From positions 1-55,629 of IMG/VR virus record IMGVR_UViG_3300042556_001736: a DNA stretch of 55,629 nucleotides; one strand, written 5' to 3'. The notes beneath the pieces are model-generated. The model was not told where the DNA came from. It worked only from the letters and a program-made list of their open reading frames with translations, and ran no database searches. The stretch's first letter is position 1. Each line of letters starts with the position of its first letter. This document shows positions 33,411 to 42,222 of the stretch, one piece after another. This DNA comes from a virus. A program made the position numbers and the translations under genes.

Positions 33411-34325
33411 TCAGATGCCCGGTGTACCGAACACGCCACGGGGGTCAGTCCAACCAAACGCATAACGCTCGGTTGCCTTGTAGCGCATGCTGTCGGTTTC
33501 GAAGTCACCTTCCATCGACTTCTCGAGGCCGCGACGCATCGCGAGCTTGAGGCCTTCCGGCGCGTCGGTCTCGACCCAGAAGGCCGTGTTGGAGGTGATA
33601 CGCGACAGGTTGGCCTGACCTTCGGTCAAAAGACCCAAAGATTTCACTGGGTTGATATCATTATCCGCAGTGCCGGCACGCAGTACGCTCTTCAGCAGCA
33701 CTTCGGCTTGGAACACGTTGGACGGCCCAGTGACGATCTTCTTCGGGGTCAGGCGGATGCGCTTGCCGTTGTTGTCAACAGCGTTGCGGATCTGGATCAG
33801 CAACTGCTCCAGCGAGGTCTGCGACAGAGCCGCAGCCACGTTGAGCTGGTTGCTGAACGTGCCGTTGGCGGTCGGGTGGTTGTTGGCCACCAGCGACACG
33901 CCGTCGCCGCCCGGATACGAGCCGTTGAAGGCACGGTTCAGGACGTTGGCACCCAGCGTTTCCTTCGTCTCGATCAGCGACTGCGCGAGGTGACGCGCAT
34001 AGGTCTGACCGATACGGATGTGGTCGCCGTCTTCCACCAGCACCTTGGTCAGGGCGAAGGCCAGACCGTAGACGCGATAGACGTAGCGCTGGATGAACAG
34101 CACGCCGCCCGACTGGTAGGTGACCGGCATGCCGTCCGGCAGTTCCGGGGCAGCCCCGAAGCCGTACAGGACAGGCTCTTCATGGTAGTTCCGGGGGATG
34201 CCCTTGAACTCCTTGAAGACCTGCGACCACTCGTCAGCGCGCTGGTCATAGATGCCGTTGAACTCTTCGTTCAGGATCGGTTCGACGATTGAACGAAAGT
34301 CGGTTGAACGCATTGGCGTAGCCAT
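33411..34325 (-). CDS. Major capsid protein, 304 aa
   Basis: Size, position (decoration candidate upstream, strong terminator downstream) and motifs FGAAPELPDGMPVTYQSGG, LIETKETLGANVLNRAFNG and NPVKSLGLLTEGQANLSR fit an HK97-fold major head protein of the kind with a helical N-arm and no obvious propeptide. Starts MATPMRSTDFRSIVEPI. Residues 5-10 (MRSTDF) equal the first six residues of the two effector-like proteins. It would form the icosahedral shell. Confidence 0.82.
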   Translation of the reverse strand: MATPMRSTDFRSIVEPILNEEFNGIYDQRADEWSQVFKEFKGIPRNYHEEPVLYGFGAAPELPDGMPVTYQSGGVLFIQRYVYRVYGLAFALTKVLVEDGDHIRIGQTYARHLAQSLIETKETLGANVLNRAFNGSYPGGDGVSLVANNHPTANGTFSNQLNVAAALSQTSLEQLLIQIRNAVDNNGKRIRLTPKKIVTGPSNVFQAEVLLKSVLRAGTADNDINPVKSLGLLTEGQANLSRITSNTAFWVETDAPEGLKLAMRRGLEKSMEGDFETDSMRYKATERYAFGWTDPRGVFGTPGI

Positions 34326-34342
34326 TGTTCAAGCCCTCCTAA

Positions 34343-34918
34343 TTAGATGGCAGCTTTGTCAGCAACGAACTGATGTTCGCTGATCTGAACCTGCGCGATG
34401 ACATAGGTGTCGCCGAAGGCGTTGTCCGGGCCGGGCGTGACGCCGACGAGACGGACAGAAGCATTGGCGGCGGCGGAGGCAACGTCCAGAGCCTGAGTGC
34501 TCAGGCCGGTGGTGGTGTTGCCCGAGATGGCAGTCAGGTCGTACTGCTTGCCGATATCTGCCACGGTCAGAGCGGCGTTGCTCTGGATTTCGTAGAAGAT
34601 GGTCGGGTCAAGCGTGGCGTACGCCGTGATCTCGGTGGCAACCGTCGAGGCCAACCAGCGGTTGGACACGCGGCGGCGACCTTCGCCATCGGTGAACTCG
34701 ACGCCCTGAAAGACGCCGATGAAGGCGGCACCAACAGCGGCGGCGACGATGTTGCCTTCAGTTTCGCCACCGGCGGTGGTGGGGGCGATACGTACGGGCT
34801 GGTTCTGGAAGATGTTCTGAGCATACGCCGACGCAATCGTGAAGGCGGTGGGACGGATCACACCACTGGGCGAGTACGACGGGCGCAGACCGAACGGTGC
34901 GTTGACCGTGGCAGACAT
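34343..34918 (-). CDS. Capsid decoration/stabilisation protein candidate, 191 aa
   Basis: Begins SATVNAPFGLRPSYSPSGVI, a motif of small head-associated proteins encoded just before capsid genes. The beta-rich body includes GAAFIGVFQGVEFTDGEGRR and ends with the TYVIAQVQISEHQF strand. Decoration or head-stabilising function is inferred from position. Confidence 0.68.
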   Translation of the reverse strand: MSATVNAPFGLRPSYSPSGVIRPTAFTIASAYAQNIFQNQPVRIAPTTAGGETEGNIVAAAVGAAFIGVFQGVEFTDGEGRRRVSNRWLASTVATEITAYATLDPTIFYEIQSNAALTVADIGKQYDLTAISGNTTTGLSTQALDVASAAANASVRLVGVTPGPDNAFGDTYVIAQVQISEHQFVADKAAI

Positions 34919-34953
34919 GAGCCTGTTTCCTTACAAAAGGGTTTCGGTTGGCA

Positions 34954-35496
34954 TCAGGCGAAAAGGCCCTTTGCCGGGTTTGAACCATACCCTCCCCGCA
35001 CGTCGTCCTCTTCGACGAGACGACCGCCAGAACGCTCGGCTTGCTCGCGCATCAACTGCGCGGTTTCCTCGAGCTTGTTCTCCTCCCGCATGGGTGCGTC
35101 GTGGTGAGCTTCCTGCATGTACCTGTAGTACAGGGACAAGGGCAGCTTAGCCGCGATCATTTCCTTGACGGCGACGCAGCCGGCGTATTCGCCAGTCTGC
35201 ATGGTGACCAGTTCCATCCCCGGAGCATCTTCGGCACGAATGAGTTCGTAGCCCAGACGCAGGCGGTGTTGGATCGTGTCGCCATTGTTCGTCGTCGTCA
35301 GCCAGCACACATGATATCCGGGGATATCTGGAATGTTGGGTAGAGCATCGTTGTACAACTGCATTCGGAACATCGCGAGCCGGTCATCTTCCGAGATTTC
35401 GCGGTTCTGCGTCGTGCGCCGATCCTGCGTCTCTCGGGGTTGCCGACTAACACCCAATTCCTTCTTCAGGCGATCATCCATACGTTCTTCAGACAT
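34954..35496 (-). CDS. Conserved head-module protein, 180 aa
   Basis: The start at 35496 has GGAGAGAG upstream. The acidic/basic helical N-terminus is followed by LPNIPDIPGYHVCWLTTTN and RLRLGYELIRAEDAPG, motifs I associate with a conserved protein between scaffold and capsid genes of podophages. The C-terminal helix is charged. Function unknown; perhaps an assembly factor. Confidence 0.72.
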   Translation of the reverse strand: MSEERMDDRLKKELGVSRQPRETQDRRTTQNREISEDDRLAMFRMQLYNDALPNIPDIPGYHVCWLTTTNNGDTIQHRLRLGYELIRAEDAPGMELVTMQTGEYAGCVAVKEMIAAKLPLSLYYRYMQEAHHDAPMREENKLEETAQLMREQAERSGGRLVEEDDVRGGYGSNPAKGLFA

Positions 35497-35510
35497 TAGC
35501 TCTCTCCTTT

Positions 35511-36437
35511 TCAGCGAGCTGTGTTGCGGTCGTAGTCCTGATACGCCTTCAGGTAGCGCTTGCGAGCGACAGGGTCGTCCCAAACACCAGCGTCTAACAT
35601 AGCCTGTTTGCGCTCAGGTGTCACTACTACTTCGTTCTTGGTGCTTGGCGGTGCGTATTCGCGGCCGCTGCCGGTCGGCGGAGCCTTGCGCTTGGCGGTG
35701 CGGGCGGGTGCCTCGTCCCCATCACCGATGCGGTTGGCCACGCGGCGCGTCAGCTCGTGCCAATACTCCTCGCTCGCCGGGTTCCAGCCCTCACGCGCCA
35801 GAGCATTGTCGATCGCCTTGGTAATGGCGCTGTCCTCGTCGCGGCCCTGCGGGTCGTACCACGAGTTGGCTGACAGCCACTGCTGCGCGTAGTTCGTGAC
35901 GCGCGGGTCGGCGCGCGGCGTGGTCGCCTCCTTGGCGGCGGCCTCGAAGCGATCCTTGTATGCGGAAAGCTGCGCGGCGCGCTCCTTGGCCTCGTCGCGG
36001 ATGCGGAGCGCGGTCGCGGCGTCCTCACCGTTGCCGGCCTCGATCGCGCGAGCCATGATCTGCTCGGCCTGCCGGGCCTCGGCCAGCGCCTGCTGCAGTT
36101 GCTGCTGCACGCCGGCTGCGTTCTGCGTCAGCGTGTTGCCCTCGACCGCAGCCATGCGGCGCATGAGTTCGGCGTTCTGCTCGCGCAGATACGCCAGCTC
36201 CTGCTGCGAGCGCTCCTTGGCCACCTTCTGCAGTTGGCGGCGCTTGACGCGGCTGTCGCGGTTCTTCTTCGTCTTGTCGACGATCTCATCCTCGGAGTCG
36301 TCCTCGGACGTGCCCATGCGACTGTCGTCGTCCTCGTCCTCATCGTCGTCCTGCACCTCGGGCTGCTCAACCTGCTCGGTGCCGTCCGTCTCAATGACGA
36401 CGATATCGTCGTCCTTTTCGTCTACTGTATCAGCCAT
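35511..36437 (-). CDS. Scaffolding protein candidate, 308 aa
   Basis: Very acidic N-terminus (residues 1-55, mostly D and E), a Lys/Arg turn, a long coiled coil rich in Q, A, E and R (about 65-180), and a basic C-terminus (PERKQAMLDAGVWDDPVARK). This is the layout of P22-type scaffolds. It lies between portal and capsid genes, where scaffold genes usually are. No sequence motif is diagnostic. Confidence 0.75.
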   Translation of the reverse strand: MADTVDEKDDDIVVIETDGTEQVEQPEVQDDDEDEDDDSRMGTSEDDSEDEIVDKTKKNRDSRVKRRQLQKVAKERSQQELAYLREQNAELMRRMAAVEGNTLTQNAAGVQQQLQQALAEARQAEQIMARAIEAGNGEDAATALRIRDEAKERAAQLSAYKDRFEAAAKEATTPRADPRVTNYAQQWLSANSWYDPQGRDEDSAITKAIDNALAREGWNPASEEYWHELTRRVANRIGDGDEAPARTAKRKAPPTGSGREYAPPSTKNEVVVTPERKQAMLDAGVWDDPVARKRYLKAYQDYDRNTAR

Positions 36438-36462
36438 GATCGGCTCCTTTCAGCCTTATGGA

Positions 36463-36891
36463 TCAGACGAACGCCTTCATCGCGAGCGGGTCGCCCGTGA
36501 CTACGCCGATCAGATCCAGATCGTTGAGAATGACGAAGATCACTTCCTGATCGTCGTCGATTTTGACCGTCCACTTGTCACCGCCGTACTTGGGGACGCG
36601 GACGAAGTCCCCCGGCGTAGCCCACGAGCCCTCTGGCCACGGCTCTTGCGTGTTGCGGTTCTTGAAGGCCAGATCACCGACGGCCACGACCTTGGCCACC
36701 TGCGTGTTCCACGTTTCGGTGTCCTTGGTGTCGCCGGTGAGGATGATGCCGCCCTTCGTCTTCTTCTTGGCCAGACGGATCTGGCACAGCACGCGGCTGC
36801 CAAAGGGCTTCACGCCCGGATCGACGGCCGGGAAGGCCTCGTCGATGCTGCCATACGCAAACTGTACCTTGTTCAGAACATATTCTTGCAC
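36463..36891 (-). CDS. GroES-like co-chaperonin, 142 aa
   Basis: VKPFGSRVLCQIRLAKKKTK, GGIILTGDT, QVAKVVAVGDLAF and PGDFVRVPKYGGDKW follow the Cpn10 fold: first strand, mobile loop with GGIIL, then the core. The start is the GTG at 36891 with GGAGGAG seven bases before. A phage GroES would replace the host one to let GroEL fold the capsid protein. No GroEL gene is present. It lies between portal and scaffold candidate. Confidence 0.88.
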   Translation of the reverse strand: MQEYVLNKVQFAYGSIDEAFPAVDPGVKPFGSRVLCQIRLAKKKTKGGIILTGDTKDTETWNTQVAKVVAVGDLAFKNRNTQEPWPEGSWATPGDFVRVPKYGGDKWTVKIDDDQEVIFVILNDLDLIGVVTGDPLAMKAFV

Positions 36892-36913
36892 GGGTGCTCC
36901 TCCGCTCAAGTGG

Positions 36914-37108
36914 TTAGAGATTACGGTCTTTTCGCTCTTTCTCCGCGACCGTGTCGATCAACACGGTCTTGGCCAGCTCGAGACCAGCGTAAATGCCGAC
37001 GACCTTCCCGTACTCGAAGAGGTCGCGGCCTTGAGGCTGCTCCAGCGCATCGCGTGCCAGATCGGCCTGCGATTGCTCCAGACGCTGCAGCAGAACCTCA
37101 ATCCTCAT
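36914..37108 (-). CDS. Small helical head-module protein, 64 aa
   Basis: ATGA overlap with the preceding small gene. Two helices: LLQRLEQSQADLARDAL and FEYGKVVGIYAGLELAK, the latter a motif recurring in small podophage proteins beside portal genes. Function unknown. Confidence 0.72.
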   Translation of the reverse strand: MRIEVLLQRLEQSQADLARDALEQPQGRDLFEYGKVVGIYAGLELAKTVLIDTVAEKERKDRNL

Positions 37109-37227
37109 GCAGGCGTCTTCGGCGACGACGGCACCTTGGGCATGACGCCCATGGCCATGCGCTTGTGCTGCTTCACGTCCTCGCCCTTCTGGGCGACTTC
37201 ACCTGTCTTCAGTTTGTCCTTGGCCAT
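37105..37227 (-). CDS. Tiny basic protein between portal and co-chaperonin genes, 40 aa
   Basis: The ATG at 37227 has GAGGAGG nine bases upstream and the stop overlaps the next start (ATGA). It encodes MAKDKLKTGEVAQKGEDVKQ and continues HKRMAMGVMPK with a Pro/Ser end. I recall similar short KTGxVxxKGEDVKxHK peptides downstream of phage portal genes. Function unknown. Confidence 0.75.
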   Translation of the reverse strand: MAKDKLKTGEVAQKGEDVKQHKRMAMGVMPKVPSSPKTPA

Positions 37228-37242
37228 TGATCTGCCTCCTCG

Positions 37243-39843
37243 TTACGGGTTGATGCCGGTGCCGGTGCTGACGCCGAAGCGCTCGCCCGTCTCGACTTCG
37301 AGTTTGGCCAGCTCCATGGCCGTCAGGTTGTCCTGCGTGTTCATCGCCTGACGCACCTGCATCTCGGACAGCTTGCGCTGGTTCTCGATCTGCTCGATCT
37401 GCTGGGCGGAGGCGATGCTCGCCTGCGCCTGCTGCGCGTCGAGCTGCAGCTTGGCCTGCTCCATCTGCAGCTTGGCCTGATCGTTCTGGGCCTGCTGCTG
37501 CGTCTTGGCCGCGTCGAGCTGCAGCTTGGCCTGATCAGTCTGGGCCTGCTGCTGCGTCTTCGCCGCATCGAGCTGCATGCGCTGCGCGTCGGACTGGGCG
37601 CGCTGCTGGATCTGCTGCGCCTGCAGCTTGAGCTGCTCCATGGCCGCCTGCGTGTTCGGATCCATGGGCGGCTGCGGCGCGAGCGACTGCATGACCTGCT
37701 GCGCCTGCTGGATGACGGGCGGCAGCGACGCGAACACGTTGCCGGCCTGCTGCACCACCGTCTGCGAGGCTTCGGCCAGCATGGCGTCGAATGCGCGCTT
37801 GTCGTCGGGATCCTTGATCGCCTTCAGCACGTCGCCGATGTCCTCGCCCGTCGCCTCGGTGCCCAGCTCGAACACGCTGTAGGCGTACCACGACGCGAGG
37901 TGATCCTTGATGTGGTTCAGGATCATCGGCAGGTACGTCGGCGCGATCAGCGGGTTCATGCCCAGCGCGGGCGAGAGCATGTACGCCAAGTGCGTCTTGA
38001 GGTGGGCGATGTGATCCTGCTCGGGGAAGACCACGATCGGCTGGCCCATGGTCGCCGCCACGTTCTCGTTGACCGCGTTGCGCTCCTTGGGCTCCACTGC
38101 CGGGTTGAGCAGCTCCTTGGCGTTGGGGATCTTGAGCGTGTCGAGGATGCGCTCCTCGACCTTCCGCAGGTTGTAGAGCTGCGGCAGCGCGGCCGCGCGC
38201 TGCGCCACCGCCTGCACCTGCGCGAAGCGCTGCGCCTCGCTGAAGATGTTCGGGTCGCTGACCGGCACCACGTCGAGCGGGCCCTCGAAGTCGGCGCGCG
38301 TGGCCAGCTCCTCGCCCAGCTCGGCGTCCGTCTCCTCGTCGTCGAGGTACATGGCGTTGAGGCGGTGCAGGATCGACAGCAGCTTCTGCATCGAGTTGTG
38401 CAGGCGGGCGTGGATGGCGCTGAACACGACCATGCCCTGCTCGATCTTGGCGAGCGTCGTGCCGACTGGCGCGTTGGCGTTGCCGTCGGCAATGTCCTCC
38501 ATGCTGGTGCGGATGACGCCCTTGCCCGCATCGACCAAGAAGCCGAGCAGCGAGAACAGCACCGGCGACGGCTGGTTGTACGGCAGCGGCATGATCAGCT
38601 TGCGGATGTCGTCCGCCGCCATGCCGCCCTCGATCTCCATCACCTGCGTCGGCTGGATCTCAAGGCTCTGGCCGCCCTTGCTGCCGCCCTTGAGCTTGAG
38701 CATGGTCTGGCTGTTGCTGATGTGCGCGCTGTCGAGCAGGGCGCGCAGGGCGCCCGTCGCGGCCGCCGCCAGACCGCCGACCATGTGCGGCAGGCCGATC
38801 GGGTACGCGCCGCGCCACGGCACGAAGGGGAACTCGACGAACCACTGCAGCTCTTCCTGCGCCTCGTCCAGCTCGTCCCAGTTGCGGTAGATGCTGAGCA
38901 CCTTGCCGCTCGGCTTGTCGATGCTGATGATGTACGGCAGCGCCTCGTCGCCCTCGATCGCGGCGATGGTGTACACCTCGTAGACGGTGCGGAGCCCGTC
39001 CTCGTTGTAGCTGGTCTCCTCGCGGCCCTCGATCTTGTTGTTCGCCTTCTCGGCGACGCTGTACTCGGGCTCCATGCTGACCGGGCCGAGATCCACGTCG
39101 CGGTACATGCCGCTCTTGACGCGGCGCTGGTAGTCAACGGCCGTAAGATACTGCACGTGCGTCTTGCGCTGCGCGGTATAGAAGTTGGTCGCAGCAAACG
39201 GCAGGTACAGGTCGTCGATCGCGACGAACAGGAACTCCGGCCGGTTGCGGTCTTCCTTCCACGTGACCTTCATATATTGAGCCCCACCAAGGGGCACCTG
39301 AGTGAGCAACTGCTCCAGCTCGGCGCGGAACTCGCTGGACTGGACGGTGAGCTGCCAGTTCATGAACGTCGTCTTGCGCTTGGCCTTCTTGACCTTGTCG
39401 GCCGTCACCTCGCCGGGGATCATGTCCTTGACCGGCCCCTGCGGCGGGAACAGCTCCTTGATGGCGCGGGCAGCGAAGTCCACGCACGCCTCGGTCAGCA
39501 TCGGGTGGACGACCTTGGTCGCGCCGTTGAACTGCGCGCCGCCGGGCGCGTCGTCGCCCAGTCCGGTGCGGCGCAGGCCCTCCTCGTACTGCTCGTCGCG
39601 CTTCTTGCGCGCCTCCTTGTCCTTGCCGATCAGGTCGAGGTACGACTGCGCGAGCGTCTGCAGCTCGCTCTCGGGCATCTCCTCGGCGAGGTTGGCGAGG
39701 AAGTCATCGGAGCGGGGCTCCATGTCGTCATCGTCATCCAGCCGGACGATGGCACCGCCGTCGGGCGTGTCGATCACGTCCTCGTCGTCGGCCTCGCCCA
39801 GATCAACCATCTCGGTCTCGGGCAGATCGTCATCGTCTTCCAT
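37243..39843 (-). CDS. Portal protein, P22-type, 866 aa
   Basis: After an acidic N-terminus (1-45), the body holds SYLDLIGKDKEARKKRDEQY, FNGATKVVHPMLTEACVDFA and RALLDSAHISNSQTMLKLKG, matching large podovirus portals. The C-terminal 180 residues are a Gln/Ala coiled coil with a repeated block, DAAKTQQQAQ(T/N)DQAKLQ, like the P22 portal barrel. It forms the dodecameric DNA gate at one vertex. It lies between terL and the co-chaperonin gene. Confidence 0.93.
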   Translation of the reverse strand: MEDDDDLPETEMVDLGEADDEDVIDTPDGGAIVRLDDDDDMEPRSDDFLANLAEEMPESELQTLAQSYLDLIGKDKEARKKRDEQYEEGLRRTGLGDDAPGGAQFNGATKVVHPMLTEACVDFAARAIKELFPPQGPVKDMIPGEVTADKVKKAKRKTTFMNWQLTVQSSEFRAELEQLLTQVPLGGAQYMKVTWKEDRNRPEFLFVAIDDLYLPFAATNFYTAQRKTHVQYLTAVDYQRRVKSGMYRDVDLGPVSMEPEYSVAEKANNKIEGREETSYNEDGLRTVYEVYTIAAIEGDEALPYIISIDKPSGKVLSIYRNWDELDEAQEELQWFVEFPFVPWRGAYPIGLPHMVGGLAAAATGALRALLDSAHISNSQTMLKLKGGSKGGQSLEIQPTQVMEIEGGMAADDIRKLIMPLPYNQPSPVLFSLLGFLVDAGKGVIRTSMEDIADGNANAPVGTTLAKIEQGMVVFSAIHARLHNSMQKLLSILHRLNAMYLDDEETDAELGEELATRADFEGPLDVVPVSDPNIFSEAQRFAQVQAVAQRAAALPQLYNLRKVEERILDTLKIPNAKELLNPAVEPKERNAVNENVAATMGQPIVVFPEQDHIAHLKTHLAYMLSPALGMNPLIAPTYLPMILNHIKDHLASWYAYSVFELGTEATGEDIGDVLKAIKDPDDKRAFDAMLAEASQTVVQQAGNVFASLPPVIQQAQQVMQSLAPQPPMDPNTQAAMEQLKLQAQQIQQRAQSDAQRMQLDAAKTQQQAQTDQAKLQLDAAKTQQQAQNDQAKLQMEQAKLQLDAQQAQASIASAQQIEQIENQRKLSEMQVRQAMNTQDNLTAMELAKLEVETGERFGVSTGTGINP

Positions 39844-39852
39844 GCCCGCTCC

Positions 39853-41313
39853 TTAAACAGCGTACGGATTGCTGACCGGCTTGGGCGGAGGCCCTGACGG
39901 TTCATCTTTTTTGGCTTGTACACTATCGAGAAGGCGTTTGTCCATCATCAGCCTGAGGGCCTGACTGGAGCTATCGACATAATCGTCGTGCTTGATGCTG
40001 CCCGGCCCGGTGTACGAGCACAGTTGGTGCAGCAGCGGATCGACCCAGTTGCGCGGCCGGCCGGGGTGCTTGGCGCTCTCGGGCAGCCAGACCATCTTGC
40101 GTGCAAAGATCGGCGAGACGATGTGCAGGCGGGTCAGCTTGTCGGCGCGGCCGGGGTTGTAGGCGTAGGCCTCGATGCCCTCGCGCTCCAGCATCTGGCG
40201 CAGGCTGATGCCTGAGCCCTTGTCCTCGATCAGCAGGATGTCGGGCTTGCGGCCGGAGGTGAGCGGCTTGCTGCTGCCGAACAGCGGCTTGATCACGGCC
40301 GCGTCGTCGTCATCGCCGTACGACACGTTCAGCTCCTTCTTCACCTTGCGGATCAGATCCGGCAGGCCGAGGTGCTCCTCCCAGCAGTCGAGCAGCATGA
40401 CGTTGTTGCGCTTCTCGTGGAAAAAGACGCCCCAGACGCTGCACGCCGTCGGGTCGGGGTCGCCCGATCGCTTGTCCATGGTCTTCTCGGTGAAGGCCGT
40501 GTCGAGCGACATGACCACCAGATCGAAGCGCGGCAGCGGCTTGTCGTGCGGCCACAGGCGGAACTGGCTGCGCTTGACGATGCCGCTCTCCTCCGGGTCG
40601 ATCAGCTCGCCGTACAGCTCCTGCCGGCCGAGCGTCGTGCCCTCGTACTGGGCGAGCTGGTCGAAGAAGCTGTCGGGCAGGTTCGCCTTGTTGTCGTACG
40701 TCGCGCCAGTGACGATCACGCGCCCGTTCTTTTTTGCAACCAGCCGCCGCACCAGCTCCTTGGGCTTGGGCGTCGTCGTCCACAGCGCCTGCGGGCGCGG
40801 GCCGAGGCGCAGGCCCATCATCGCCATGTCCCACACGTCGTCGTACATCCACGCCGCCAGCTCATCGCACCACAATCTGGTATGCTGCGGGCCGCGCAAG
40901 CGCTCGGGCTTTTCTGCAGTGAAGCCACGGATCGATGAGACGCCGCCCGTGACGTTGTACATCTCGATCACGAGGTCGGTCTTGTTGTAATTTTTTACCA
41001 GCTCTGGCGGGATGACGGACAGCAGGCCGCTCTCGCCCTCGAAGCAGGTGAACTTCACGTCCTGATAGGTGGGCGCGATGACCGCGCTGTCGAAGCCGTC
41101 GGCGTCGAGGTAGGTCGCGCGGCCCAGCCACTCTGCGCCGACGCGCGTCTTGCCGAAGCCGCGCCCGGCGAGGTAGCCCATCTCCACGAAACCGCCCGGA
41201 GACACCAGCTCGGGGATCTGGTTGGCGCGCGCCGTCTGCGCCCAGCGGTTCTGCCACAGGGCGAAGGCCTGCTGCTGGGGCGTCAGCGTCTGTAGGATGG
41301 CTGCGGCCGTCAC
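39853..41313 (-). CDS. terL: Terminase large subunit, 486 aa
   Basis: The GTG at 41313 overlaps the terS stop (GTGA). Walker A is AGRGFGKT (49-56), Walker B LWCDE (147-151), and the coupling segment is LWTTTPKP (178-185). The nuclease domain has the first Asp in SLDTAF (271), IEDKGSG (362-368) and HDDYVD (442-447). This is the full ATPase-plus-RNaseH-like nuclease architecture. It packages DNA through the portal. Confidence 0.95.
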   Translation of the reverse strand: MTAAAILQTLTPQQQAFALWQNRWAQTARANQIPELVSPGGFVEMGYLAGRGFGKTRVGAEWLGRATYLDADGFDSAVIAPTYQDVKFTCFEGESGLLSVIPPELVKNYNKTDLVIEMYNVTGGVSSIRGFTAEKPERLRGPQHTRLWCDELAAWMYDDVWDMAMMGLRLGPRPQALWTTTPKPKELVRRLVAKKNGRVIVTGATYDNKANLPDSFFDQLAQYEGTTLGRQELYGELIDPEESGIVKRSQFRLWPHDKPLPRFDLVVMSLDTAFTEKTMDKRSGDPDPTACSVWGVFFHEKRNNVMLLDCWEEHLGLPDLIRKVKKELNVSYGDDDDAAVIKPLFGSSKPLTSGRKPDILLIEDKGSGISLRQMLEREGIEAYAYNPGRADKLTRLHIVSPIFARKMVWLPESAKHPGRPRNWVDPLLHQLCSYTGPGSIKHDDYVDSSSQALRLMMDKRLLDSVQAKKDEPSGPPPKPVSNPYAV

Positions 41314-41774
41314 TTGGCCCGATCGGCGGCCTGCTTGAGCAGCACCTCGGTCAGCTCGCGCATGGCGTCGGGCGCTGCGCCCACCGCCTCGGTCTTGATC
41401 GCGCCGCCGTCCGGGCCGGTCAGCTCGGTCTGCTGCTTGCTGCCGTACTTCTTCGGGTTCCAGCACGCCAGCAGCTTGAGGCGCGTGTCCACCTGCGCCC
41501 GCTTCCACGCGACGTGGCCCGGATCGACGCGGCCCTCGACGCGCGCCGGCTCCTCGTCGATCAGGGCGAGAGCCTGCTCGGCGAGGGCGTCGCTGCCTAC
41601 GTCCCGCGCCTGCGCGTACGCGACCGCCAACGCTTCGTCTGCGGCGACCCATTTGCCCCAGTTGACCGGATGGAAATCCAGCTCACGGCCGAGCGCCGCC
41701 AGCGTCTCGCCGTGCGCGATGCGCGTCAGCACCTGCTCGATCAGCTCGGGCTTCTTCTTCGACGGGTACGGCAT
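41310..41774 (-). CDS. terS: Terminase small subunit, 154 aa
   Basis: An N-terminal helix-turn-helix (ELIEQVLTRIAHGETLAALG, then a second helix with HPVNWGKWVAAD) and the segment VDPGHVAWKRAQVDTRLKLL, which ends before NPKKYG, match Sf6-like small terminases. The ATG at 41774 has GGAAGGAG upstream. It recognises packaging DNA; the repeat-rich region 350 bases away is a candidate site. Confidence 0.85.
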   Translation of the reverse strand: MPYPSKKKPELIEQVLTRIAHGETLAALGRELDFHPVNWGKWVAADEALAVAYAQARDVGSDALAEQALALIDEEPARVEGRVDPGHVAWKRAQVDTRLKLLACWNPKKYGSKQQTELTGPDGGAIKTEAVGAAPDAMRELTEVLLKQAADRAK

Positions 41775-41825
41775 CAGGGTCGCTCCTTCCTGCACGGAAA
41801 TAACACCCAGCCGCCCGAACGACAA

Positions 41826-41847
41826 GGGGCGGCACAGTGGCCGCCCC
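41826..41847 (-). other. Hairpin between the 41855-42151 gene and terS (attenuator candidate)
   Basis: GGGGCGGC (41826-41833) and GCCGCCCC (41840-41847) form an 8-bp GC stem with a 6-nt loop. No T-run follows on the minus strand, so termination would be partial or rho-aided. It may separate the leader-controlled small gene from the late packaging genes. Confidence 0.55.
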
Positions 41848-41854
41848 CTGCTGC

Positions 41855-42151
41855 TCAGCGGCCGATGTTGGTGATGCCGCCGCGCGGCCCAACTTGGACG
41901 TGGGCGGTGTCGCGGCAGAAGATGGACGCCAACGTTTTTTCGTCGTTTGGCAGGCCAGCTTCGACGTACAGCGTGACATAGCTGTTGCCGTTGTAGCGGC
42001 TGATCTTGAGCGTCTTGATCTCTTTGCGATTGCCGGCGGTCTTGGCGATGATGCGCTCGGCAGCTTCGCGCTGCGCGGCGGTGAGATCCGCGAGCGTCAC
42101 GATCTTGGTGGCGGCGGCCATTTCGGCGAGGAGGGCGTCGAGGTCGGTCAT
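41855..42151 (-). CDS. Hypothetical protein under the early-type leader, first gene of the leftward arm, 98 aa
   Basis: The start at 42151 follows CGGAGACACCCA of the shared leader; an in-frame ATG at 42193 lies inside the leader and is rejected. The helical N-terminus (LTAAQREAAERIIAK) is followed by a basic beta part (LKISRYNGNSYVTLYVEAG). No family recognised. It is the only leftward gene with the TTGCAA-type element, so it is probably expressed early, unlike terS behind it. Confidence 0.72.
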   Translation of the reverse strand: MTDLDALLAEMAAATKIVTLADLTAAQREAAERIIAKTAGNRKEIKTLKISRYNGNSYVTLYVEAGLPNDEKTLASIFCRDTAHVQVGPRGGITNIGR

Positions 42152-42206
42152 TGGGTGTCTCCGTTTGCTGATAATTGCTTCTCTCACATGCAACGCACCG
42201 TTGCAA
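42152..42206 (-). promoter_or_regulatory. Early promoter/leader element 4 (leftward copy)
   Basis: On the minus strand TTGCAA (42206-42201) and TTGCAT (42193-42188) are 13 bases apart. The leader holds TTATCAGCAAACGGAGACAC before the ATG at 42151. It mirrors element 5 across the repeat-rich region. Confidence 0.7.
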
Positions 42207-42222
42207 GCACTTTTTTACGAGG

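Noticed and set aside
37900-39897. A 665-codon plus-strand open frame opposite the portal gene
   Set aside because: It mirrors the GC-rich portal codons, has an unusual His/Arg/Leu composition and runs against the late operon.
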